A stretch of 64,000 nucleotides of DNA, taken from UTCFX2 sp002050125 (GTDB taxonomy: Bacteria > Chloroflexota > Anaerolineae > Anaerolineales > UBA4823). The stretch spans positions 2,046,001-2,110,000 of the forward strand of contig JAOSJQ010000001.1 in assembly GCA_027494035.1 (NCBI GenBank). Direction: 5' to 3'. Shown here piece by piece: positions 9,659 through 18,597 of this stretch (position 1 is the stretch's first letter; every line of letters starts with the position of its first letter). Position numbers and translations under genes: made by a program. The notes under the pieces are model-generated. The model did no database searches. It saw nothing but the letters and a program-made list of their open reading frames with translations, and had not been told where the DNA came from.

Positions 9659-9951
9659 TCGGTGCGGCGAACGCTGAAACCGATAAATTCGCCGCTCGGG
9701 GCGAGCCATTCAGTGTCGACATGCTGGACGCTGGACGAGCGAGGACCGATCTTCAGCAGATTAAGTAATTTTTCTAGATTTTCGCGGCTGCCTTCAGCCA
9801 TCAACTCGACCGTGCCATCCCAGCGGTTGCGCACCCATCCGGCGAGGCGCAACTGCACCCCCCATTGTTGCACGAATGCTCGAAAACCCACCCCCTGCAC
9901 ACGGCCTCGGACGGTGGCGTGCAGGCAGGCATCTGCATCTGGTTGATTCAT
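9655..9951 (-). CDS. acyP: Acylphosphatase
   Basis: A 98-residue enzyme that hydrolyses carboxyl-phosphate bonds such as acetyl phosphate. It has the family signatures VRGRVQGVGFRAFVQQ (phosphate-binding Arg) and GWVRNRWDGTVELMAEG (catalytic Asn of the WVRN block). The expected length is about 90-100 residues. A small cytoplasmic alpha/beta sandwich is predicted. It stands alone, convergent with radC. Confidence 0.95.
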   Translation of the reverse strand: MNQPDADACLHATVRGRVQGVGFRAFVQQWGVQLRLAGWVRNRWDGTVELMAEGSRENLEKLLNLLKIGPRSSSVQHVDTEWLAPSGEFIGFSVRRTD

Positions 9952-9990
9952 CGATTCCCTCGGGTCGAACCTACCTCAAAATAGCGGCGT

Positions 9991-11192
9991 TCACACCGAT
10001 GAACCGCGCAGGTTCAGCAGCGCCATGATCAAAGGCACCGCGAGCACCGCCAGCAGCAGAACCCCCAGGGCAGGAGATTCTGGAATGCCTTCAAAGCCAC
10101 GTTTTGCGAAAGGACCTCGCGCTGCCAGTCGCGTTCGAGTTGGCTGAGATCCTTTCCAAAGGCGTGTTTGAAACCGCTTTCGCAATCCATCCCGTTGGCG
10201 TAAGCGGTGATGAGCGTTTTCAAGCCGGATGCCCCAAAGCGATTGTGCAGATAACCCGTAAAGGACTGGGCTTCTGCGTAGGAAAGCAAGGCGCTGGAAG
10301 CTTCTCGCGGGAAGGCTTCGCACAGCGAACGAATCGGCAGCAGCTGGTCTTGAGCGGCTGATTCTTGCAGCAGAATCTGATAATCGGGGTTTGGGTAAAG
10401 CTCCGCCGCGGACGCCAAGCCTTCTCTCAGCCAGACTGGCAGATTGAAATAGGCGGGACCCACGTCCCGGTACATTAGGACGTGCATCAATTCGTGCGGG
10501 ATGCGCTGGCGGGCTAAAAGCTGCTGTTCGGGGGTTTGGGGCAGGGCGATCAGGATCACGCCCAGGTCGGGGTCGGCGTGACCCGCTACCCAGCTTTCAC
10601 CGCCGATGTTGAGCGCCGTTTGGAGCGCGGCTGAATCGGCATAAGTGTAAATCTGGATTGCGCCCGCCTCGGGCATGGGGAGCAAGTTCTGGATCTTCTG
10701 CTGACCGTCCTGCGCAATGTCCAGGATTTCTTGAGCGAACTGCAGATCGCCGTCATACCAATAGGCGCTGAGATCCTTTTCTTTCAGCGCTTGCCAGTCG
10801 AAACGATTGTCCGTATAAACGAAAAAATCAACGGGGCTGGTGAAGGTGTTTCCCGTTTGAAATGTCAGCTCCCAATGAAAACGGATGGCAGAAAACGGAC
10901 GGAACGAATAATCCTCGGTGGAGTGAGTATAGGTCAATTTGTAGCGCCGAAACCCGGCGGTTTCTACCTCAGCCAGACCGACATTAGTGCGGGTGTCCCG
11001 GTCTGCTTGAAAGAAAATGACCGCAGCTTTGATCGGACTGGTCGAGACCACCTCCGCCTCAAACTGGATCGTTTCCCCGAAAACATGCGTGACCTTAGTC
11101 TGCAAGGTTTCGACCTGGGTGTAAACCCGGCTCGGGGCGGAAAGCACGCTCAGGAAGATCAATGCCAGGGTGGATAACAGCCCTAAACGCAT
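9991..11192 (-). CDS. Secreted gluzincin-type peptidase with C-terminal membrane anchor (frameshifted near the end)
   Basis: About 400 residues. A signal peptide (MRLGLLSTLALIFLSVLSAP) is followed by an unrecognised beta-rich region and then a zinc-peptidase domain with IPHELMHVLMYR (HExxH) and the downstream Glu region LREGLASAAELY. This pattern is typical of MA-clan peptidase-like proteins widespread in Chloroflexi. As written the frame ends at 10029 after NLLPWGF. Adding one G to the run at 10062-10066 gives a clean membrane helix, GVLLLAVLAVPLIMALLNL, and a stop at 9991. ATG 11192 was chosen because it starts the signal peptide and lies 1 base after the AEC transporter stop. The substrate is unknown. 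Confidence 0.75.
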
Positions 11193-11193
11193 C

Positions 11194-12105
11194 TTATGCC
11201 CCCAAAATGGTGAGCAGCGGAGTGATTGTGAGCGGACTGATGATCGTGGTGATGAACACCGCTGAACTGGCAAAAGCCGGGTTGGCGTCGTACTCGGTGG
11301 ATAATAACGTGGTTATGACCGCGGTTGGCATTCCAGCCTGTAATGCCAGCGTGCCTCCGGTTTGACCGAACAACCCAAAGTGCGGCAGGATCAACGCAGC
11401 CAGAACTGGGCTGACGACCAGCCGCAGACCGGCAATTAAGGCGATGGGCGCCCATTGGACTCGGAAATTACCAGACTTTAGTTGTAAACCCAGCAAGATG
11501 ATCATGCATGGGATGGCTGCATCGCCCAACAACTGCGCCGCCCGCGCCAGCGGAACGGGGATCCTCCAGCCGGTGTTGATGAAAAGAAGAGCCAGCAATA
11601 CGGCGTAGATCAGGGGCAGTTTCAAGAGGTTCAGGGTCGCTTTCTTCAGATCGGTTGAACTCAGCGATGCAATCACCGTGCCCGCAGTATAGGCGAGGCT
11701 GATGTTAACCACGAAGAACAAGCCGGCAATCGGGACTGCCTCCGGTCCGAATGCAAACAACACCACCGGCAGCCCATAGTTGCCGGCGTTCATAAACACG
11801 GTTGCCATCACCGTGCTGGAAATCAGCGTTCGATCGAACTTTAAAGCTGCCCCGGCGATCCAGGTAATCACGCCCAGGATCAAAACCAGGACAAAGGAGA
11901 AGAGCGCTACGCGTAGAAATACGATGTTGTCAATGTTGCTTTGGGTGAGCAAATTGAAAATCAGGCACGGGCTGAAAACATACAGGACGAGTTGGGAAAG
12001 CGAGCGGGGGTTGAGTTCAGTAAAACTGCCCAGCAGGGCTCCCACCCCGGCGATTAAAAAAATTGGCAGTAAATTATTGAGAAGTATGACGAACAGTTCA
12101 TTCAA
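11194..12105 (-). CDS. AEC-family (auxin efflux carrier-like) transporter
   Basis: 303 residues with about ten hydrophobic helices in two repeats of five. This is the usual topology of AEC-family secondary transporters such as malate and auxin carriers in the inner membrane. Recognisable positions are the first helix (ILLNNLLPIFLIAGVGALLG), the NAGNYGLP motif near the middle of the first repeat, and AIPCMIILLG in the second. The substrate cannot be told from the sequence. It lies between the HEAT-repeat gene and the secreted peptidase with almost no gaps, so it is probably in one operon with them. Confidence 0.88.
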   Translation of the reverse strand: MNELFVILLNNLLPIFLIAGVGALLGSFTELNPRSLSQLVLYVFSPCLIFNLLTQSNIDNIVFLRVALFSFVLVLILGVITWIAGAALKFDRTLISSTVMATVFMNAGNYGLPVVLFAFGPEAVPIAGLFFVVNISLAYTAGTVIASLSSTDLKKATLNLLKLPLIYAVLLALLFINTGWRIPVPLARAAQLLGDAAIPCMIILLGLQLKSGNFRVQWAPIALIAGLRLVVSPVLAALILPHFGLFGQTGGTLALQAGMPTAVITTLLSTEYDANPAFASSAVFITTIISPLTITPLLTILGA

Positions 12106-12161
12106 TCGGAACGATCCTCTTCGTCATCCAAAAGATCGTCCAACTCTTCAATGTCAGAATA

Positions 12162-13152
12162 TCATTGATCTTCATCGGCTTCGCTGCGAGGCTCGTCCGG
12201 GGAAATCGAAAAAAGGTATAAACTTGACGCCCTCGGTGAAGGTCAGGTTCTCGAGGGCTGACTCGATGAACTCCAGGTCGTCATCATTATCAGCCTCCTC
12301 GTACAGACCTTCCAGCGCTTCGCGCACGTCCTCCCCCCGATCTGAGAAAGCGACCAGATGCTGGCGGAACGGGCATATTCATCGGGGTCGTCCAGCAGCT
12401 CGAGCAAGAATGAGACCGCTTCCTCGAGCTCAAGCTCTCCCGCGGCACGGGCGGCTTCGGCGCGCAAAATCGGGATTGGGCTCTCCAGCATCGCCATTAC
12501 GTGGGTCTTCCAGTCCGGGTTGGCAGAGCGCCCCATCGCGAGCAGGGCGCTGGCTTTCCAATTCTTATCCTTGGAGGCGAACGCTTTCTCGATCAGCGGT
12601 GTGACTTCCTCGCGGCTCGAAAAACCCAGTGATTCCAGGGCAGCCCGGCGAACCTGGTCAGCCTCTGCCTCTTCGGTCAGTTTTAATAGGGTGTCTTCGA
12701 TCGCCGCGAGCCGGGCAGCCGGGATTTCTTCGATTTCTCCGGCATAAATGAACCGGCTGAAGCCCCGTAGCCGCAGCCGCGCGCACGTCGCAGTCCTGGT
12801 CTTGCTGGATTAAGTTCAGAAAGGTGTGAATGAGTTCGGTCTGCTCGTATTCCCAAAGCGTGTGGACTGCCAGCAGGCGTACGCCCGGGTCGCGGTCTTC
12901 GAGGGCGAGCTGACCAAGCGCCATGAAGTCGAGCAGGAAGTCGTGCGCGCCCAGTTCTTCGATATCCTCCATCAACGCCTTTCTGCGCCAGAGCGGGAGC
13001 TGTTCCCATATGAACCTTAATTGTTCCAACTCGTTTGGCTCCAGGTCCGAGAGACGGTTCAAAACGCGCGGGTTCACTGGGGTGTCAACATCCAATAAGG
13101 ACTGGATGACGTTCTCAAGCGGAATTTCGTTCATTTCGTTCAGGGATGACAT
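12162..13152 (-). CDS. HEAT-repeat protein (three frameshifts in this sequence)
   Basis: The gene starts at ATG 13152 (MSSLNEMNEIPLENV). It reads through several HEAT-type repeats: DPGVRLLAVHTLWEYEQ, DCDVRAAAATGFSRF, ADQVRRAALESLGF, IPILRAEAARAAGELE and DEYARSASIWSLSQIGG. To stay in frame one base must be removed from the G4 run near 12760-12766, one added in the six-base run at about 12332-12338, and one removed near 12197-12200. The product is then an alpha-solenoid of about 330 residues with a very acidic C-terminus. HEAT solenoids usually scaffold protein interactions. No specific role is evident. The gene lies directly upstream of the AEC transporter. Confidence 0.72.
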
Positions 13153-13178
13153 TGTACAAAAACTGTCTTGCGCGGCAA

Positions 13179-14195
13179 TTATGGGAGCTGGATCGGGTTG
13201 ATAAAGTCCTGCAAGTTGATGTAGATCAGCAAAAGCAGCAGGAGCGTGAAGCCGACTAGGTGAACGGCATTCTCGAATTTTGCCGGCACGCGCCGGTGAA
13301 TGATGAGTTCTGGCAGGGTCAGCAAGATTCGACCGCCATCCAGCGCCGGTATGGGCAGCAAATTCATGATGCCTAGGGAAATCGAGATCATCATAAAGAA
13401 CCACAGCGGGCTCTGAATGCGCTGGTAAATATCGAACATCCCTTTGTACCCGACCAGGCGACCTTCCTGGGGCTGGGCTTCGCCGCTCAAGAGTCTTACC
13501 GGCAGCAAGAGGATGCCGCGCACATTTTCAAACGCAGCGTACGCGCCGCGGTATGAGGCGGTTGCCAGGCTGACCGGCTGAGTGGGGTTGGTGAGCGCCA
13601 CTCCCATCGCCCCTTGACCTTCGGGCGGGTTGAGGCGCGGCACCAGCGTGTAGGTCAGCAGCTCTTCGCCGCGGCGCACCACGATAGTCACCGGTTTGCC
13701 CAGGTTATCCGCCGTGTTGGTTTGCAGCCGTTCAATGCTGTCGACTGGCGTCCCGTTGATCGAGACAAACAGGTCTCCGGGCAGCAGCCCGGACTCGGCA
13801 GCCGGAGAGCCCGGGGAAATTTCCTGGATGATCACTTTGTTTGGAACCGGGTTGCCCAGGGAGTAAAACAGCAGCACGCCCAGGATTATGCCGACCAGAA
13901 TGTTCGTCATCGGGCCCGCAAAGAGCACGCCCAAGCGGACCCAGGGGCTGGCGGCGGCAAGTCCGCCCGCGACTGTGGGATCGTTCTCGCCCTTTGGACG
14001 CACAAAACCCCCTAGGGGAATCCAGTTCAGCGTAAACTCGGTGCCGCCGCGCTCGAAGAGCTTGACCAGGCGCGGCGGGAAGCCGATCCCGAATTCTTCA
14101 ACTTCCACTTTCAACAGCTTGGCGGCGATGAAATGCCCCAACTCATGGACAAAAATCAAGGCTGCCAGCCCAAGGACAAATTCAAAAATTGGCAT
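13179..14195 (-). CDS. rseP: RseP-type site-2 intramembrane metalloprotease
   Basis: 338 residues. An M50 protease that cuts transmembrane segments of anti-sigma factors or signal peptides inside the membrane. Helix 1 carries the zinc motif in LIFVHELGHFIAAKLL (HExxH). One PDZ domain (about residues 115-190) has VIIQEISPGSPAAESGLLPGD. The third ligand region is NLLPIPALDGGRIL near the C-terminus. A single PDZ, not two, is common in non-proteobacterial homologues. It is the first gene of the leftward HEAT-AEC-peptidase group. No anti-sigma gene is adjacent, so its target is unknown. Confidence 0.92.
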   Translation of the reverse strand: MPIFEFVLGLAALIFVHELGHFIAAKLLKVEVEEFGIGFPPRLVKLFERGGTEFTLNWIPLGGFVRPKGENDPTVAGGLAAASPWVRLGVLFAGPMTNILVGIILGVLLFYSLGNPVPNKVIIQEISPGSPAAESGLLPGDLFVSINGTPVDSIERLQTNTADNLGKPVTIVVRRGEELLTYTLVPRLNPPEGQGAMGVALTNPTQPVSLATASYRGAYAAFENVRGILLLPVRLLSGEAQPQEGRLVGYKGMFDIYQRIQSPLWFFMMISISLGIMNLLPIPALDGGRILLTLPELIIHRRVPAKFENAVHLVGFTLLLLLLIYINLQDFINPIQLP

Positions 14196-14334
14196 TCAGT
14201 TGTACCCTTAATGTAATCGAGCTCCAATTCCGCTCAAACCTATATTATAACGTGTCCAACTCGAATAACAAGGCAATCGCCGGAGCGAACTGTCGATTTT
14301 CTAACGCGATTCTAACGCATGGCGGAGGGAAGTT

Positions 14335-15324
14335 CTAGTCCAGGTTGTTTGTGACCAGGCGCGCCTGCTCGCCAGGCGCGGCGCTCAGCACTTGGATCAC
14401 GCCGTCGAGCTGGTTCAGGCGGTCAATCACGTGCTGGGCTTCTGAGGTCGGGCAGATGACATGCACGTTGGGACCCGCATCGACCGTGAAGCAGGCTGGC
14501 AAGCCCCCTCTGCGCCAGCCTTGCACCGAACGCATCACCAGGATTGTGGCTGGGAGCCAGTACATCAGCCCGGGCGAACCGGTTAGCATCACGGCGTGCA
14601 TGAGATTGCTGTCCAGTTCGGTCACCTGCGCCAGCGCCTCGAAATCGCGGGCGAGGATCGCGTTGCGGCAGATCCGCAGCCTGGATTCTGCGCTGGAAAC
14701 CCGGGCGGCTTGCAGCGGGCTGGTATCCGCCAGGAGGTGCCCTTCCTGTGAAGTGGTGGGTTTGTGCGATTGGCTGATCACCGCGATGCAGTCTGTCAGC
14801 TCCCAATGTTCGGGCGGGGCGATGGAAAAGGCGTACGATGAGGCGTGGTCATAGCCAGCCCGCCACTCGACAAAACCGCCCGGGATCGAGCGGCAGGCTG
14901 AACCGGAGGCGGTGCGCGCCAGCCTGGAAAGCTCCGCCTCCGCCAGGTCCAATCCAGCGGCGCGGCTGGCTGCCAGCGTGAGCGCCGCAAAACCCGAGGC
15001 GGACGAGGCGATGCCGGTTCCGGTGGGGAAGTTGTTATAGCTCCGGACCAGGGCGCGCTCATGCACGCCCGCAAGCGCCCGCACCCGGTCGAGCAGCGCG
15101 CTGGCGCGCCTCAGCGCCGCTCCGGTGACTGCCTCCCCGTCCAGGAAAAGTCGGTCTTTTTCTAGCGTCAGACCGAAAGCGACCTGGGTGTGGGAATACA
15201 GCCCCGCCAGATTCATCGAGATGGAGCCGTTGGCAGGGATGCGCCGGGCGTTATCCCGGTTGCCCCAATACTTGATAAAGGCAATGTTCGGGCAACTGAT
15301 AGCAGTTGCTGTCCCAGCGGGCAT
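14335..15324 (-). CDS. mvaD: Diphosphomevalonate / phosphomevalonate decarboxylase (GHMP family)
   Basis: 329 residues matching the mevalonate decarboxylase family. Motifs are ISCPNIAFIKYWGNRD at the N-terminus, the phosphate loop FPTGTGIASSASGFAALTLA, SGSACRSIPGGFVEW, and the catalytic Asp region TVDAGPNVHVICP. The classical enzyme turns mevalonate diphosphate into isopentenyl diphosphate. In the chloroflexote Roseiflexus a close relative acts on mevalonate 5-phosphate and works with isopentenyl phosphate kinase. The sequence alone does not settle which substrate is used here. No other mevalonate-pathway gene is in the window. The upstream side abuts IS relics. Confidence 0.88.
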   Translation of the reverse strand: MPAGTATAISCPNIAFIKYWGNRDNARRIPANGSISMNLAGLYSHTQVAFGLTLEKDRLFLDGEAVTGAALRRASALLDRVRALAGVHERALVRSYNNFPTGTGIASSASGFAALTLAASRAAGLDLAEAELSRLARTASGSACRSIPGGFVEWRAGYDHASSYAFSIAPPEHWELTDCIAVISQSHKPTTSQEGHLLADTSPLQAARVSSAESRLRICRNAILARDFEALAQVTELDSNLMHAVMLTGSPGLMYWLPATILVMRSVQGWRRGGLPACFTVDAGPNVHVICPTSEAQHVIDRLNQLDGVIQVLSAAPGEQARLVTNNLD

Positions 15325-15418
15325 TTTACGTAAACCACCTTCACGTCATTTTCGACGGCAAGTGTACCATGAACGTCTAATAGATCGAGAATATGTCGGG
15401 AAGTGGATAAAGCCTGGG

Positions 15419-16008
15419 CTAGTCAAAATGAAACACATGAGCCTGGTAGTTTGGAAACCGTTGCTTATGCGATTGACGCCGATTGAAACAATACATAAAG
15501 AGCTTCAAAGCCGCCTTCAAAGCTTCCGGGCAACGCGAAAAACAGCGCGAGCGACGGGCCAGGCGAGCCAGATAATGACGCAACTCAGCGTTATCGCCTT
15601 CGACCGAGTAGGTATCGGTTTTGCCTTGGGAGACTTCATACGCACCACCGTGATACCACAGGCGGGCATAAGCACCAAAGGCATCGCTATAGTAGCGCCT
15701 GGCTTTGGGCGCTTTGTCCATCATCTCCTGAATGGCTATCTGGGTTCTTTGCCAGACGACCCGAAAGCCCAGGTAGCAGCGAGTGAGCCGGTCCACCAGG
15801 GTTATGACGAAGATTCGGTTTTTTTGTCCCCAATAAAGGTGAACAACTCGTCCATTTCCGCCTCACCTCTTGTGGATAAGCCCAGACTTTGGGTTCTGGC
15901 GTGTATTTGATTTGGCAGAACATGCAGCGATAGCGCTGACTGCCACTGCCTGTTTTCCCCCGCTCGGTTTTGTCGCTCTGTTCGATGACATCTTGGACAT
16001 TCATTCAT
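15419..16008 (-). pseudogene. IS1-family transposase relic, internally deleted and frameshifted
   Basis: Pieces in several frames resemble an IS1-type InsAB transposase. A zinc-finger start (MNECPRCH, then SQRYRCMFCQIKYTPEPKVWAYP) jumps directly to EMDELFTFIGDKK, and then to VDRLTRCYLGFRVVWQRTQ and the C-terminal block SVEGDNAELRHYLARLARR. The helix-turn-helix segment that normally lies between the zinc finger and the DDE domain, roughly 70 residues, is missing. At least two frame changes remain. The element cannot encode an active transposase. It is immediately followed by the truncated IS3-type OrfA, which suggests insertion of one element into the other and later deletion. Confidence 0.8.
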
Positions 16009-16235
16009 GCCTTTACTTTAGCCCAAATTTTAACCACTCCCTCGCGGTCGTCACTCACCGCTCCTTGCTGGAATAGCGTGGGCGAACGCTCGATGAACTC
16101 TTCTTTCCAACGCGATAGGACTGAGTCTTTGATCCCATACTCCCGGCTGGCCCGGGCCGCGCTCTTTTGCTCGGTCAGCATTTCGAGCACCACTCGGGCC
16201 TTGAATTCTGGCGTGAACTTCCGTCGTTCGGTCAT
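16005..16235 (-). pseudogene. IS3-family transposase OrfA, truncated
   Basis: 76 residues beginning MTERRKFTPEFKARVVLEML, with a helix-turn-helix (AARASREYGIKDSVLSRWKEEFIE). These are diagnostic of the OrfA/IS911 InsN type. The normal leucine-zipper C-terminus is replaced by a short unrelated tail where the IS1-like relic begins. No OrfB (DDE) reading frame is present on either side, so this is a relic. The left terminus of the element appears to be at 16276-16300. Confidence 0.8.
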
Positions 16236-16275
16236 CTGGATCCCTTTCCTGGAGTCTAATTCACCCTTAGCTGGG

Positions 16276-16300
16276 TGTCCAGTTTTTGGGATCCATTACA
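16276..16300 (-). repeat. Probable terminal inverted repeat (left end) of the IS3-type element
   Basis: On the minus strand the sequence starts TGTAATGGATCCC, continues through AAAAACTGGACACC and leads into the OrfA start at 16235. IS3-family ends begin with TG and lie 40-70 bases from OrfA, as here. The matching right end was not found, consistent with deletion of that side. Confidence 0.5.
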
Positions 16301-16339
16301 GGTCCTACATTCAACTTAAGAGCGTAGAGGGAGGATGTC

Positions 16340-16528
16340 ATGGTAAAATTCCCAACGGTTGAGTGGATCCGCGAACTAGACAAAAAACTCAATGCCGATC
16401 CGGATCATACGCGCATTGCCCATCATTGGGAGTGGGATTTGAAAATTATCATTGAGCCCGATGGAACACCGGCTACCACTATGGACTTCGTCCGCTGCAC
16501 CCGTGATGTTACCGATAGATTTATTTAA
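16340..16528 (+). pseudogene. Short SCP2-like sterol-carrier fragment
   Basis: A 62-codon frame with GGAGG before ATG 16340. The first 50 residues (FPTVEWIRELDKKLNADPDH through EWDLKIIIEPDG) resemble the N-terminal half of SCP2 sterol-binding-like proteins, which are normally about 110-130 residues. The second half, including the lipid-binding strands, is absent. The last residues look unrelated. It sits 40 bases from the IS3 end and 64 bases before ptsH. It is best read as a truncated remnant, although a genuinely small protein cannot be excluded. Confidence 0.45.
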
Positions 16529-16591
16529 CCCCACCAACCCGGCGATTTAAGAATAGCCGGGCATTATGTTGTTAATAGATCGGAGCCAGAT

Positions 16592-16860
16592 ATGCCGGAA
16601 ATGACCCTAACTATTCATCATAAGTCTGGCCTTCATGCGCGTCCCGCAGCAATGTTCGTCCAGACCGCTAATAAATATCAATCTGTCATCAAGGTAAAGC
16701 ACGGTGAGCGTGAGGTCAACGCAAAAAGTATCATGGGAATTTTGACCTTGGGGGCGAGTCAGGGGCGGTTGTCACCGTGCGAGCTGAAGGAGATGATGCA
16801 GATCTGGCTCTATCGGGTTTGCGCGAATTGGTGGAAAACAATTTTGGGGAGCAGCCATGA
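16592..16860 (+). CDS. ptsH: Phosphocarrier protein HPr (one frameshift in this sequence)
   Basis: HPr relays phosphate from Enzyme I to PTS EIIA proteins. The N-terminus has the active His in HHKSGLHARPAAMF, and the Ser46 region is KSIMGILTLGASQG. As written the frame goes wrong in the G4 run at 16762-16765. Adding one G gives AVVTVRAEGDDADLAL and a normal end at 16860, about 89 residues. The TGA then overlaps the ptsI ATG (ATGA at 16857-16860), which supports the corrected reading. The regulatory serine is conserved, but no HPr kinase gene is visible here. Confidence 0.92.
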
Positions 16861-18578
16861 AAGCGCTCAACGGGATACCAGCTTCGAGAGGGATCGCGAT
16901 CGGGCCTGCATTCCAATTCAAAAAAACTACGATTCAGATTGAACGCTTGAAGGTTGAAAATCCTGACCAGGAGATCGATCGGCTGGCGAGCGCTTTGCAA
17001 CAAGCGCGGCATGAAATGTCCGTTTTGCTTGAAAAAGCGCGGACGGAGACCGATGCTGGGACGGCCTCAATTTTCGAGGCACATATTATGATGCTGGAAG
17101 ACCCTGATTATCTGGATGCGATTCGGGAGAAAATCCGTGGTGAAGCGCTCAATGCTGAGGCTGCGGTGGCTGATGCGACCGACACATATGCGCAGATGCT
17201 GGAAGCGATGCAGGATGAATATCTGCGAGCCAGAGCGGTAGACATCCGTGATGTTGGTTCGCGAGTGCTGCGTATTCTGCTCAACTTGAGCAGTTCACCT
17301 ACCGAAGGTCTCGATCAGCAAGCGGTCATTCTGGCGGACGAACTTACACCATCTGATACGATTTCGTTGGATAAGAACCTTGTGATGGGATTCTGCACCG
17401 CTGGCGGTGGACCTACGGCGCACGTAGCGATCCTGGCGCGCCAGCTCGGTCTTCCGGCTGTGGTCAGCGCCGGACCTGAAATCCTTGACATCCCAGACAT
17501 GCAGCCAGTAATCATTGATGGCAGCGAAGGAACGCTGATCATCGCTCCGGATGCAGCTACGATCGCTTCAAAACGCCTGCAGATGGAACGCCAGGCTGCC
17601 ATAAATGATAAGGCATTGAGCCAGGCAAAAGCGCCGGCGATTACCCGTGATGGGCAGCAGATCGAGATAGTCGCCAACATTGGGGACGTAGACAGCGCAG
17701 TGATCGCTTTAGAGGCGGGGGCGGAAGGTGTAGGTTTGCTGCGAACAGAATTCCTCTACCTGAAACGCACCTCTATGCCCGATGAAGAAGAGCAGTACCA
17801 GGCTTATCGTAAAATCCTGGAAGTCTTTGGCAGCCTTCCTGTAATTTTGCGCACATTGGATATTGGCGGCGACAAAGAGTTGCCATACTTAAATGTTCCG
17901 AGGGAAGCGAATCCCTTCTTGGGTCTGCGCGCGATTCGACTCTGTTTGGCAAAACCTGAAATCTTTAAGCCACAATTGAAAGCTGCTTTACGAGCGGGAG
18001 CAGGGCATAATCTGAAATTGATGTTTCCGATGGTCGCAACAGTGGAGGAAGTACGTGCGGCGCGAGAAACAATGGAAGAATGCAAAGCTGAACTTCTGGC
18101 TAAAAAACAAAGTATAGCCGAGAAGTTAGAGGTAGGCATCATGGTCGAGATCCCGGCGGCGGCGATCATCGCGGATAAGCTGGCTGCTGAAGTGGACTTT
18201 TTCTCCATCGGCACCAATGACCTCAGTCAGTATACGATGGCAGCCGACCGCACCAGCGGCGCCGTTTCAAAGCTAGCGGATGCTTTCCAACCAGCCGTAT
18301 TGCGCCTGGTGCGCGATGTTGTCCAGGCGGCTCATCAAAATGGCAAATGGGTTGGAATGTGCGGCGAGCTGGCAGGCGAACCGCTGGCTATCCCGCTTTT
18401 GCTTGGCTTGGGTCTGGATGAGCTGAGCATGAATGCGTCAGCAATCCCCCTTGCGAAACAGATTCTGCGCGCGTCAAGGCTGGATAAGGCGAAAGAATTG
18501 GCTCAAACAGCGCTTGAACTGGAGAGCTCTGAGGCAGTTAAAGCCTTTTTGGAAACAAAAAACCAGTCAGGTCATTGA
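16857..18578 (+). CDS. ptsI: PTS Enzyme I (phosphoenolpyruvate-protein phosphotransferase)
   Basis: 573 residues. It autophosphorylates from PEP and passes phosphate to HPr. The N-terminal HPr-binding domain is followed by the phospho-histidine region GGGPTAHVAILARQ (His near residue 188). The C-terminal PEP-binding barrel has GVGLLRTEFLYL, LDIGGDKELPYL, MVEIPAAAIIADKL, the SIGTNDLSQYTMA block and the catalytic Cys in WVGMCGELAGE. All domains and the length are normal. It is coupled to ptsH by an ATGA overlap. It supplies the mannose-family EII genes on the opposite strand at 21.8-25.2 kb. Confidence 0.97.
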   Translation: MKALNGIPASRGIAIGPAFQFKKTTIQIERLKVENPDQEIDRLASALQQARHEMSVLLEKARTETDAGTASIFEAHIMMLEDPDYLDAIREKIRGEALNAEAAVADATDTYAQMLEAMQDEYLRARAVDIRDVGSRVLRILLNLSSSPTEGLDQQAVILADELTPSDTISLDKNLVMGFCTAGGGPTAHVAILARQLGLPAVVSAGPEILDIPDMQPVIIDGSEGTLIIAPDAATIASKRLQMERQAAINDKALSQAKAPAITRDGQQIEIVANIGDVDSAVIALEAGAEGVGLLRTEFLYLKRTSMPDEEEQYQAYRKILEVFGSLPVILRTLDIGGDKELPYLNVPREANPFLGLRAIRLCLAKPEIFKPQLKAALRAGAGHNLKLMFPMVATVEEVRAARETMEECKAELLAKKQSIAEKLEVGIMVEIPAAAIIADKLAAEVDFFSIGTNDLSQYTMAADRTSGAVSKLADAFQPAVLRLVRDVVQAAHQNGKWVGMCGELAGEPLAIPLLLGLGLDELSMNASAIPLAKQILRASRLDKAKELAQTALELESSEAVKAFLETKNQSGH

Positions 18579-18597
18579 TTTTGTGCTTGAGTGCTTT

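Noticed and set aside
11780..12604. Plus-strand frame of 274 codons
   Set aside because: It is antisense to the AEC transporter and HEAT genes. Its Ser/Arg-rich composition is typical of a shadow frame.
15125..15910. Plus-strand frame of 261 codons
   Set aside because: It spans the mvaD 5' end and the IS1-like relic in antisense, with no coherent protein features.
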